The position numbers and the translations under genes are program-made. This document shows positions 16,790-23,308 of a DNA stretch of 23,308 nt, piece after piece. Within the stretch, counting starts at the first letter, position 1. Each line of letters opens with the position of its first letter. Source of the stretch: an uncultured Desulfobulbaceae bacterium (GTDB lineage Bacteria; Desulfobacterota; Desulfobulbia; Desulfobulbales; BM004); assembly GCA_947258675.1 (NCBI GenBank), contig CAMYJP010000008.1:1-23308 (forward strand), in the 5' to 3' direction. A model generated the notes under the pieces. It worked only from the letters and a program-made list of their open reading frames with translations, had not been told where the DNA came from and ran no database searches.

Positions 16790-17256
16790 TATTCAGTAAA
16801 ACAAATATATATAGTACATATTTAATGTTAATTCTTGTGTATTGTGCATCAACTTTCTGTATTATTAAAATTTTGTTAGACAAAAGTCAGTAGTACTTTC
16901 ATTTTGTTTGAAAAAATCATGAGTGTTTTAGTAAATTGATCACTGTATTTTTAACTTCCGGTTGAGTTATCAGCTGGAGCAATACCGTTTTTTCTATTCA
17001 GCTTCTATATTAAATTTTGAACCGAACAATGAGCACATTCCCAGCAGTTCGGAGTCGGAGTTTATGCCCTTTAGGGTGCTTATTCGCTGCGAGGAGCTTT
17101 TAATATTTTTTTTGTTAAGAAAAAAAATACAATAATAGATATATTTAAGTTTAATAGGTAATATTTTTTTTATGTTATTCTGCCAAGTAAAGATGACTAT
17201 TTATCTGAATTAATACACGCAGCTTCAGCGTTGGTTAGCTTCAATAATGAATAGCT
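16790..17256. other. AT-rich intergenic region before the MITE-like element
   Basis: 467 nt without a gene. Mostly AT-rich with poly-A/T runs (17101-17175). A short GC-richer stretch at 17041-17105 contains a 21-nt word (17061-17081, TTTATGCCCTTTAGGG then TGCTT). It is present inverted inside the element behind glgP (12102-12122). GCTGCGAGGAGCTTTTAATA follows, similar to a stretch near 13330. Confidence 0.55.
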
Positions 17257-17417
17257 GATGGCGTCGTAAAAAGTCCGATCTCCTGCGTCGTAGCGGATCG
17301 CGAAATGCTCAACATACCATATGTATGCCTCCGCTTTCGTGGAACCACTACTCCTTGTGTATCGAACATTTTACTTAGCCATCTTAAGCGGTAAGATGGA
17401 CTTTTTACGAGTCCATC
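17257..17417 (+). mobile_element. MITE-like element, 161 bp, with terminal inverted repeats and target duplication
   Basis: The ends are GATGGCGTCGTAAAAAGTCC (17257-17276) and GGACTTTTTACGAGTCCATC (17398-17417), inverted copies matching at 18 of 20 positions. The same 8 nt, AATAGCTG, flank the element at 17250-17257 and 17418-17425, as expected of a target-site duplication of 7-8 bp. There is no coding capacity. Inside are a near-palindrome CATACCATATGTATG and, at the right end, a hairpin followed by Ts. Non-autonomous elements of this kind need a transposase from elsewhere, and none is in the window. It ends 54 nt before panB. Confidence 0.75.
17379..17406 (+). terminator. Terminator-like hairpin inside the MITE-like element
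   Basis: CCATCTTA (17379-17386) pairs perfectly with TAAGATGG (17392-17399) over the loop AGCGG, followed by ACTTTTT. It could stop transcripts coming towards panB. The T run is also part of the right inverted repeat, so the function is uncertain. Confidence 0.4.
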
Positions 17418-17471
17418 AATAGCTGGAATCTGATTCATGAACCTTGAGTAACCTTTTTGGAAGGTGTTGCC

Positions 17472-18308
17472 ATGGAAAAAAAACTGACAATTAAGGACAT
17501 CAGAAAGATGAAGAAAAGTGGTGAGAAGATTTCCATGCTCACTGCTTATGATGCAAGTTTTTCCAGGGTGATAGATAGCTGCGGCATTGACATGATTCTT
17601 GTTGGTGATTCTCTTGGCATGGTGCTTCTTGGTTATGAATCAACCGTTCCGGTTACAATGGAGGAAATGCTTCACCACTGTAAAGCAGTAAAACGGGGGG
17701 TTTCAAAGGGGTTGTTGGTAGGAGATATGCCTTTTCTTTCTTACCAGGTTTCAAAGACTGAAGCGATAAAAAATGGTGGAAGATTTCTCAAAGAAGCTGG
17801 ATGCGATGCAGTTAAACTTGAGGGTGGTCTTGATGTTTGCGAAACTGTTAAAGCCATGGTACGGGCTGGCATTCCGGTTATGGGCCATATTGGATTAACG
17901 CCACAGACTTCATCCCAGTTGGGTGGTTATAAGGTGCAGGGCAAAGACCTTGATTCTGCTCGCGTACAACTGCAAGCCGCCAGGGCACTTGAGGAGGCAG
18001 GTGCATTTTCTCTGGTTCTGGAGTGTATTCCTGCCCAGCTTGCTCAGGTAATCACAGACGCTGTTCAAATTCCGACAATCGGTATTGGCGCTGGTAAATA
18101 TTGCGACGGTCAGGTGCTGGTTACCCAGGATTTATTAGGCATGTTTGAAAAATTTGTGCCGAGTTTTGTAAAGACATATATTAATCTTGCACCAGAGATC
18201 AGGAAGGCTGTTTCCCTATATAATGAAGAGGTTAAGGCTGGTGAATATCCAAGTTCTGAACACAGTTTCTCCATGCAGGGAGATGTCAAAGCTATTGTTA
18301 ATGATTAG
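17472..18308 (+). CDS. panB: 3-methyl-2-oxobutanoate hydroxymethyltransferase
   Basis: 278 residues from ATG 17472. GGAAGG lies 8 nt upstream; an in-frame TTG at 17457 overlaps that ribosome site and is unlikely. The enzyme transfers a hydroxymethyl group from 5,10-methylene-tetrahydrofolate to 2-oxoisovalerate, giving ketopantoate, the first step towards pantothenate and CoA. The TIM-barrel ligands are all present: Asp46 in VGDSLGM, Asp85 in GDMPF, Glu117 in KLEGG and catalytic Glu184 in LECIPA. GIGAGKYCDGQVLV is also conserved. panC, often next to it, is absent here. The upstream region is the MITE-like element, so the promoter may have been altered by insertion. Confidence 0.96.
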   Translation: MEKKLTIKDIRKMKKSGEKISMLTAYDASFSRVIDSCGIDMILVGDSLGMVLLGYESTVPVTMEEMLHHCKAVKRGVSKGLLVGDMPFLSYQVSKTEAIKNGGRFLKEAGCDAVKLEGGLDVCETVKAMVRAGIPVMGHIGLTPQTSSQLGGYKVQGKDLDSARVQLQAARALEEAGAFSLVLECIPAQLAQVITDAVQIPTIGIGAGKYCDGQVLVTQDLLGMFEKFVPSFVKTYINLAPEIRKAVSLYNEEVKAGEYPSSEHSFSMQGDVKAIVND

Positions 18309-18452
18309 TATAGCGAACCCCTCTCTTTGTATTTCTAAAATATGCCTCTTCAACTGGACATACTGATTAACTGTCAAGCATTATTCCTATAATTTACTTC
18401 ACGTTTGTCCTCTAAATAATTAAGTTTAGAGCTTTTTAAAGGAGGGAGAAAA

Positions 18453-19037
18453 ATGAAATTTTATTATTCGGTTTGGTTAGTCAGTAGTGCAATTATCCTC
18501 TTTTCTTCAACTGTTTGCCTGGCAGGTACTATGTATATTAGTGGTAAAGCCGAATCGGTTTTTCTTGATGATGCAGATCTAACCGGATCCAACGGCGGGA
18601 AAGTAGAATTTGATGCCGGATGGGGGCTGGGTGGTGCTTTTGGTTATGATTATGGTACTTATCGGGCCGAAATAGAAGTATCTTTCCGAGAAAATGATAT
18701 AGACGCTTTCAGAGGGTTAGGCACAAGCGGTGATGTAAGTTCTTCAAGCTTTTTGGTCAACGGTTATTTTGATTTTGAAAATTCCACGGATATAACGCCT
18801 TATGTTGGCGGTGGTTTAGGTCTGGCTAATGTGGATTTTGATGATTCAATCATTAATGACGATGATACTGTGTTTGCCTATCATCTCGGTGCAGGTGCGG
18901 GGCTTGCTATTTCCGAGACAGTTATGATTGATCTGGCGTATCGCTATCTTGTGACCGCAAACCCTGATATCGGGAATGGTGAAGCTGAATATGAAACCCA
19001 TAATCTTCTTGTCGGCATCAGGTATTATTTTCAATGA
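18453..19037 (+). CDS. Outer-membrane beta-barrel protein (OmpA-like/opacity type)
   Basis: 194 residues. A signal peptide (about 1-24) ends in VCLA. The mature part shows alternating hydrophobic strands with Gly- and aromatic-rich turns (GWGLGGAFGYDYGTYRAEIEVSF, in two pieces around residues 55-75). The porin-like segment TPYVGGGLGLANV follows. The final strand NLLVGIRYYFQ resembles the C-terminal insertion signal, though it ends in Gln after Phe. This fits an eight-stranded barrel in the outer membrane without a peptidoglycan-binding OmpA domain. GGAGGGAG about 6 nt before the ATG is a strong ribosome site. Function is unknown; such proteins are often structural or surface proteins. The gene is convergent with the CPBP gene. 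Confidence 0.85.
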   Translation: MKFYYSVWLVSSAIILFSSTVCLAGTMYISGKAESVFLDDADLTGSNGGKVEFDAGWGLGGAFGYDYGTYRAEIEVSFRENDIDAFRGLGTSGDVSSSSFLVNGYFDFENSTDITPYVGGGLGLANVDFDDSIINDDDTVFAYHLGAGAGLAISETVMIDLAYRYLVTANPDIGNGEAEYETHNLLVGIRYYFQ

Positions 19038-19082
19038 GACATATGACTTAAAGGAATGCGGGCAATGAGTTCAGAATTATTG

Positions 19083-19250
19083 TCAGCTATCCAAACCTTT
19101 TCTTTTCAAAGACTTTTCCTCCAGATTTAAGTACAGTCCCATAGGAAATAGTACCAAGGAAAGGGGTAGTATCAGGTTTATAAAATACAAACATATAGAA
19201 CCTAAAACCAATGCTTCCCAACCTTCTGCAGTTTGGGCAAGAGGAACGAA
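19083..19250 (-). other. In-frame extension behind the CPBP stop codon
   Basis: Directly after the UGA at 19253-19251 the same frame stays open for 55 codons to a second UGA (19085-19083). The peptide is membrane-protein-like: it starts FVPLAQTAEG, then a hydrophobic helix (LVLGSICLYFINLILPLSLV), and ends in a charged tail (EEKSLKRKGLDS). It fills an otherwise empty gap and looks like the natural C-terminus of the CPBP protein. It could result from a nonsense mutation (for example UGG to UGA), a sequencing error, or UGA recoding. Confidence 0.5.
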
Positions 19251-19826
19251 TCAATCACCCCAAAACATTGATTGATACAACGGGTAGGACATAACATAGA
19301 AGTTGTACATTATATGGAGCATTAGACTTGGCCAGAAACATTTTGTCTTTATAATTAGCCAGGAAGAAGATAATCCGAGTGTCGATAAGGGCAGTAATGA
19401 CAAGCCAGTGAGGTTGTGACTCAAAGAAAATAATATGCTTAGGAAAACGGCTAGCAACCACCACACATGATAATTCACAAATTTGATGATAACTAACAAA
19501 GGACCACGATATAGTGCCTCTTCAAGGAAAGGTGCTATAATTAAGCACGAGAACAGATTAATCCTGTCGTTCAATAATAGGTTAAAAGAGTTTTGTCCAA
19601 CCTGAATAATCCAATTTTGAAAATTAAAAAGCCATTGTAAAAAACCAGGAGAGGAAAGCGAACGATAGCTAAGGATTGAGGGCCATAAAGACTGAAATGA
19701 TGAAGTTATAAATAGTAGGTAAATAAGATAATTCTTTAGTGAGCAGGATAAAATAACCGATCCGAAACACAGGAATATGTATTTCCATACGTCAACAAAA
19801 ATGATCTTTTCAGATTGGCTTTCCAC
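19251..19826 (-). CDS. CPBP-family intramembrane metalloprotease (Abi), possibly truncated by UGA
   Basis: 191 residues from a GTG start with GGAG 8 nt upstream (19838-19835). It is strongly hydrophobic with several membrane helices. The three family motifs are present: EEALYRG (Glu102, Glu103, Arg107), FSLSHN (His137) and LHIMYN (His171, Asn175). These residues form the glutamate-type protease site in relatives of Rce1. Bacterial members act in prenyl-type or peptide processing, bacteriocin immunity and similar roles; nothing here points to one. The reading frame continues past the stop with a plausible last helix (19083-19250), so the present stop may be a mutation. The catalytic motifs lie before it and would survive. 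It is convergent with the outer-membrane protein gene. Confidence 0.8.
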   Translation of the reverse strand: MESQSEKIIFVDVWKYIFLCFGSVILSCSLKNYLIYLLFITSSFQSLWPSILSYRSLSSPGFLQWLFNFQNWIIQVGQNSFNLLLNDRINLFSCLIIAPFLEEALYRGPLLVIIKFVNYHVWWLLAVFLSILFSLSHNLTGLSLLPLSTLGLSSSWLIIKTKCFWPSLMLHIMYNFYVMSYPLYQSMFWGD

Positions 19827-20283
19827 CTTGTAGGCTCCATGCCGATAGGCTCCCTGGATTATTATTCAGTAAAAATAACCTCTACATTAAATATAATCAT
19901 GAGTAACAGGTACACAAGAACCATAAAAGGGCGAAAAATGACTTTCTGAGGAATTGTCATAGAAATGATTACACAGTTACTTCAAGCAATGTTCGCGGAC
20001 GGTAGGAGCCAGGTTTTTTGAATCATTCATCCTAAGATTTCGTATACATTCCTCGGTCTCATCCAAAATCAGCTGGAGGTAAGACCGACTGTAGATCGTT
20101 GACAGGCAGGATAATTTGCATATCATAAATAATGTTGGCTCGGATGGGCGAGGATTATTGATCAAGCCTTGCATAAGAAGGATATATGCTCTTATTAGCA
20201 AGGGCTTGGAGGTAATTGACATGTTCACCAAACTAGGTGATTCTGGCAAAGTTTCTTTTTGTTCTTCGTCACTCTGAAATTAA
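19827..20283. other. Gap between nitroreductase and CPBP genes
   Basis: 457 nt. It contains the doubtful small frame at 19977-20249. Before the CPBP gene, on the minus strand, a TTGTGT and a TATATT about 16 nt apart (roughly 19875-19915) could serve as its promoter. No RNA gene or repeat is seen. Confidence 0.4.
19977..20249 (-). CDS. Doubtful small hypothetical protein
   Basis: 90 codons from TTG 20249, or 81 from ATG 20222. It lies 34 nt behind the nitroreductase stop on the same strand. The upstream frame is closed by TAA at 20283-20281. The composition is protein-like (hydrophobic middle, acidic LDETEECIRNLR, three cysteines), but there is no good ribosome site and no recognisable motif. 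It could be a small downstream gene, a gene remnant or chance. Confidence 0.25.
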   Translation of the reverse strand: MPESPSLVNMSITSKPLLIRAYILLMQGLINNPRPSEPTLFMICKLSCLSTIYSRSYLQLILDETEECIRNLRMNDSKNLAPTVREHCLK

Positions 20284-21102
20284 TCATTGAACAACATTCA
20301 TTTTGGCTGGACCTCGTTGCACGGTTCGATGATATTCCACTGCAGGTTCACCAAAAACCATTGCATACCCGATGTGATGATCTTCAGGGATTCCGAGTTT
20401 TGAAATCAGTTCCGGACATACGGATAGGGCCATAATAACCATACCGTCCCAAACTGTCCCGATGCCACGGGCATGTGCTATCAGCTGGAAGGTTGTCATG
20501 GCAATTAGCGGATCCTCATTCGGGGAAGGGGAGTTTTTCGGGGCGCTTGTAATGAGGAGATGGGGCGCGTCTCTGAATATAAAGTCCTTTTTCTCATCCT
20601 GCCAACCCGCAACCGCCGCACCTAAATACTGCTCGACAAGACCTCCCGGCAGTTTCCCGGTAGCCTTCTTTTTAGCCAGTTCTGTCATCATATCTTCCCG
20701 AAACCGTTTTAGGACAGCGCCTTGTCTGATTACTGTAAAAAGCACAGCCTGGGCGTTTACTCCGGTGGGTGCATGGCAGGCAATTTCAAGTAATTCATCG
20801 ATAAGTGATTGTTCCAAATCTTTGTCACTATAACGGCGCACCGATCTTCTGCCCTTAATGAGTGTTTCCAGTTTGGCCGGATCCGGCATTTTTTCTGACA
20901 GTAAAATACTGTCATCAGGATTTTTTCCTAGTATAGATATTGCACCGGTCGGGCAGACGGCAAGACAGTGCTGACACCGGTAGCATCCTTCTTCATTGGT
21001 GATTTCAGGGTGTTCATTCAGTATTATGACACCGGCGGGACAATCTTCTGCGCATTCACCGCATTGAATGCAAAGCTCTTCGTCTACTTTAAACTGAATC
21101 AT
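20284..21102 (-). CDS. Nitroreductase-family oxidoreductase with N-terminal 2x[4Fe-4S] ferredoxin domain
   Basis: 272 residues. The first 55 hold two cysteine sets, CIQCGECAEDCP (Cys11, 14, 17, 21) and CYRCQHCLAVCP (Cys40, 43, 46, 50), each binding a [4Fe-4S] cluster. From about residue 80 a nitroreductase (flavin) fold follows: RRSVRRY, APTGVNAQ, an APHLLIT strand, and the C-terminal GIPEDHHIGYAMVFGEP. This fusion is common in strict anaerobes, where clusters pass electrons to FMN. The physiological substrate is not known from sequence. The ATG has GGAG 7 nt upstream. It follows recQ by 199 nt on the same strand. Confidence 0.92.
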   Translation of the reverse strand: MIQFKVDEELCIQCGECAEDCPAGVIILNEHPEITNEEGCYRCQHCLAVCPTGAISILGKNPDDSILLSEKMPDPAKLETLIKGRRSVRRYSDKDLEQSLIDELLEIACHAPTGVNAQAVLFTVIRQGAVLKRFREDMMTELAKKKATGKLPGGLVEQYLGAAVAGWQDEKKDFIFRDAPHLLITSAPKNSPSPNEDPLIAMTTFQLIAHARGIGTVWDGMVIMALSVCPELISKLGIPEDHHIGYAMVFGEPAVEYHRTVQRGPAKMNVVQ

Positions 21103-21301
21103 TGTTAATCTCCAATTTTAGGGTTCGATTCTTATTACAGATAAATCCTCATTTCAACTTACGTATCAAAAAAAATTATAGCACTACAAAACATTGATCT
21201 ATAAGCTTCATACCTGGATATTGGGGAAAATAAGACACAGCACCTGGATCTGGCAATTGCGAAGGATTCATTGGTCGTTTTACTTTTTACCGTTATGTGC
21301 T

Positions 21302-23101
21302 TTATGTGCTGCAAAACCGTTGTATCTCCTTAAGAAAATCCTGGCCGTAGCGTTGGAGTTTGTGTTCGCCCACGCCGTGGATATTAAGAAACGACTGGTT
21401 ATCCTTTGGAAGATACGCCGCCATCTCGGCCAGGGAGGTGTCGCTAAAAATTACAAATGGCGGCACACCCGCCTTATCGGCGAGGTATTTGCGTAATCCT
21501 CGCAACTGCTCAAACAGTTCCTGATTATAATCGACAACCCCTACTTTTCGGCGGGCCGTTTTTTGGGCCGCCTTTGTTCTAACCCGAGGCGCTGCCATGC
21601 TCAGCAATTTTTCACCGCGCAGCAGGGGCCAGGCCTCTGTGGTCAATTTAAGCACCGAGTAATTGCCAACGTCCTGCTCGAGATATCCGTGATGTATGAG
21701 TTGGCGCAGGAGGCTGCCCCAGTATTCCTGGCTCTTGTCTGCCCCAATCCCGTAGGTTGATAGCTGGGCATGACCCAGCTGGATTAGCCGCTCTTTTTTT
21801 GAGCCTCGTAGCACATCGATAACATGACCCATGCCGAAGCGTTGTTTTACGCGATAGACGCATGACAGGGCCTTGCGGGCATCTTCCGTAACATCAAGCA
21901 TTTCCGGAGGATTGAGACAGATATCGCAATTACCGCAATCGGCAACCATGCGTTCACCGAAATAGCCGAGCAACGCCCGTCTTCGACAGCTCAAGACTTC
22001 GGCAAATCCTGCTATGGCATTAAGTTTATGGAGTTCGATGCGTTTTTGTTCCGGATTTTTTATTTTTTCGATCAGGCCGCGGGCCATGGCGATATCTCCA
22101 TATCCGAATAGCAGCAGGGCCTCGGCAGCCAGACCATCGCGGCCGGCGCGGCCAGTTTCCTGGTAAAAGCTTTCAATATTCTTCGGTATATCATAATGGA
22201 CAACATATCTGATATTGGATTTATCTATCCCCATGCCGAACGCCACCGTGGCTACAATAATTCTGACATTATCTCGTAGAAAATTTTCCTGCACCTGTTT
22301 ACGTTGGACCGCCGAAAGACCGGCATGATAAGGGGCTGCAATGTAGCCGGCTCCTGCAAGATTTTCCGCAACAATTTCCACGCGTTTTCTGCTTAAACAG
22401 TAAACAATTCCCGCCTCGGTCTCCCGGGTTTTAACAAAGGAGAGCAGCTGCTCGAATGGTTTGTGCTTTTCTAACACCGTGTAGCGGATATTGGGCCGGT
22501 CAAAGCTCGAAATATAGAACTTAGCCCGCTGTAGTCCGAGCTGTTTCAGAATATCCTGGCGAGTATGGGGCTCAGCTGTTGCGGTCAGACCGATCACCGG
22601 TATTTCTGAAAACAATTTGCGCAGCCGGCCTAGTTTGCTGTATTCCGGCCGAAAGTCATGCCCCCACTGGGAAATGCAATGAGCTTCGTCAATAGCAAAT
22701 AGGGCAACAGGAATATCGGCGAGCCGCTCGATAAATTCTTGGCTCATCAACCGTTCTGGGGCAATATAGAGTAGATCCAACTCCTCATTATGTAACATTG
22801 CCAGGACCTCCCGAGCCTCACCGCTTTTCAAAGAGGAATTGTAAAAGGCCGCTCTGACGCCGCATGAAAGGAGGGTATCAACTTGATCTTTCATCAGGGA
22901 GATCAGTGGCGAGACCACAATACCAACACCTGGACGATGCAAGGCCGGGATCTGATAACAGAGCGATTTGCCTCCACCGGTGGGCATCAGCACAAAAGCA
23001 TCATCACCGCGGATGAGCCCTTGGATGATTTCCTGCTGATATGGTCGGAAGGATTCGTAGCCGAAGATTTTTTTAAGGCTTTGCAGAGGAGTGCTGTTCA
23101 T
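21302..23101 (-). CDS. recQ: ATP-dependent DNA helicase RecQ
   Basis: 599 residues, close to E. coli RecQ (about 610). The SF2 core has the aromatic Q-motif region FGYESFRPYQ (13-22), Walker A TGGGKS with Lys45, DEAH (138-141) followed by CISQWGHDFRPEY, and motif VI QETGRAGRDG. The zinc-binding RQC subdomain has Cys372, 389, 392 and 395 with the standard spacing. A winged helix and an HRDC domain (about 525-599, FVIFSDTSLAEMA, IHGVGEHKLQRYG) complete it. It unwinds DNA 3' to 5' in recombination and replication-fork repair. By eye its G+C is higher than that of neighbouring genes, which may hint at a different history. No clear Shine-Dalgarno precedes the start; a hairpin lies just upstream. 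Confidence 0.96.
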   Translation of the reverse strand: MNSTPLQSLKKIFGYESFRPYQQEIIQGLIRGDDAFVLMPTGGGKSLCYQIPALHRPGVGIVVSPLISLMKDQVDTLLSCGVRAAFYNSSLKSGEAREVLAMLHNEELDLLYIAPERLMSQEFIERLADIPVALFAIDEAHCISQWGHDFRPEYSKLGRLRKLFSEIPVIGLTATAEPHTRQDILKQLGLQRAKFYISSFDRPNIRYTVLEKHKPFEQLLSFVKTRETEAGIVYCLSRKRVEIVAENLAGAGYIAAPYHAGLSAVQRKQVQENFLRDNVRIIVATVAFGMGIDKSNIRYVVHYDIPKNIESFYQETGRAGRDGLAAEALLLFGYGDIAMARGLIEKIKNPEQKRIELHKLNAIAGFAEVLSCRRRALLGYFGERMVADCGNCDICLNPPEMLDVTEDARKALSCVYRVKQRFGMGHVIDVLRGSKKERLIQLGHAQLSTYGIGADKSQEYWGSLLRQLIHHGYLEQDVGNYSVLKLTTEAWPLLRGEKLLSMAAPRVRTKAAQKTARRKVGVVDYNQELFEQLRGLRKYLADKAGVPPFVIFSDTSLAEMAAYLPKDNQSFLNIHGVGEHKLQRYGQDFLKEIQRFCST

Positions 23102-23110
23102 AATGAAGTG

Positions 23111-23130
23111 AAGAATAAAGAATTATTCTT
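23111..23130 (-). promoter_or_regulatory. Small hairpin in the recQ leader
   Basis: AAGAATAA and TTATTCTT form a perfect 8-bp AT-rich stem with a 4-nt loop, 10 nt before the recQ start. It could affect ribosome access, but it is weak in energy terms. Confidence 0.3.
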
Positions 23131-23183
23131 AATATGCAACAATAGCATTGTGGATTGCTTTTTTCAATCTTTCAACTCTTTAT

Positions 23184-23211
23184 CATTCTGCATTTTTCAT
23201 TCTACATTTCT
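23184..23211. repeat. Tract with 7-nt period upstream of recQ
   Basis: Four heptamers in phase on the plus strand: CATTCTG, CATTTTT, CATTCTA, CATTTCT. On the minus strand, in the recQ leader, this reads as repeated (N)(A/G)AAATG-like units. Weaker units may continue to about 23163. Confidence 0.55.
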
Positions 23212-23308
23212 TGGTCTCCTGCAACTTGAATGATTTGTATCTTTGGCTGATAAAATTCAGTATTGCCAGGTAATTTTTTTTTAAAAACAAAAAGGTCAGA
23301 ATGAGGTA

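Noticed and set aside
21118..21132. tRNA T-loop-like sequence GGGTTCGATTC
   Set aside because: The flanks do not form the 5-bp T stem, and no anticodon or acceptor stem can be drawn. It lies just upstream of the nitroreductase ribosome site.
1..23308. CRISPR arrays, rRNA genes, prophage or toxin-antitoxin pairs
   Set aside because: I looked for regularly spaced repeats, conserved RNA segments, integrase or phage genes and small paired genes, and saw none.

Overview
The window is a piece of a moderately AT-rich, Gram-negative chromosome. It carries an RND/outer-membrane efflux operon, an outer-membrane beta-barrel protein, a nitroreductase with an N-terminal 2x[4Fe-4S] domain, glycogen phosphorylase, a yebC-ruvC-ruvA-ruvB block and many short intergenic repeats. 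My best guess is an anaerobic Desulfobacterota (deltaproteobacterial, Desulfobulbales-like) genome. This is inferred from the style of the proteins and repeats; there is no rRNA or other marker to settle it.

Layout. (1) 1-7132, minus strand: a tripartite efflux operon read from right to left. It starts with a TetR/CecR-type repressor, followed by a broken outer-membrane factor, a membrane-fusion protein, an RND pump and a secreted protein of unknown function cut by the window edge. The outer-membrane factor has a frameshift and appears to lack part of its middle, so the pump probably borrows another TolC-type channel or is decaying. (2) 7323-7811, minus: a small two-domain thioredoxin-fold protein with CxxC, divergent from (3) a CCA-type tRNA nucleotidyltransferase and then glycogen phosphorylase, both plus. 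(4) 12643-16773, plus: RlmE, YebC and RuvC-RuvA-RuvB, ending in a perfect 24-nt palindrome that looks like a terminator. (5) 17257-17417: a 161-bp MITE-like element with about 20-bp terminal inverted repeats and an apparent 8-bp target duplication, just upstream of panB. A diverged relative lies directly behind glgP. (6) panB and an OmpA-like beta-barrel protein, plus. (7) Minus strand: a CPBP-family membrane protease whose frame continues for 55 membrane-like codons beyond a UGA, a doubtful small ORF, a ferredoxin-nitroreductase and RecQ.

How the genes relate. The Ruv proteins form the Holliday-junction branch migration and resolution machine, and RecQ adds a second recombination helicase. 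RlmE and CCA are RNA maturation enzymes. GlgP mobilises glycogen and PanB starts pantothenate synthesis. The efflux operon is the only clearly co-regulated accessory module.

Nothing here is a clear new defence or biosynthetic system. The signals most worth a second look are the MITE-like element and its relative, three intergenic tracts with a strict 7-nt period, the UGA-interrupted CPBP gene, the internally deleted outer-membrane factor, and the uncharacterised CxC secreted protein at the left edge.
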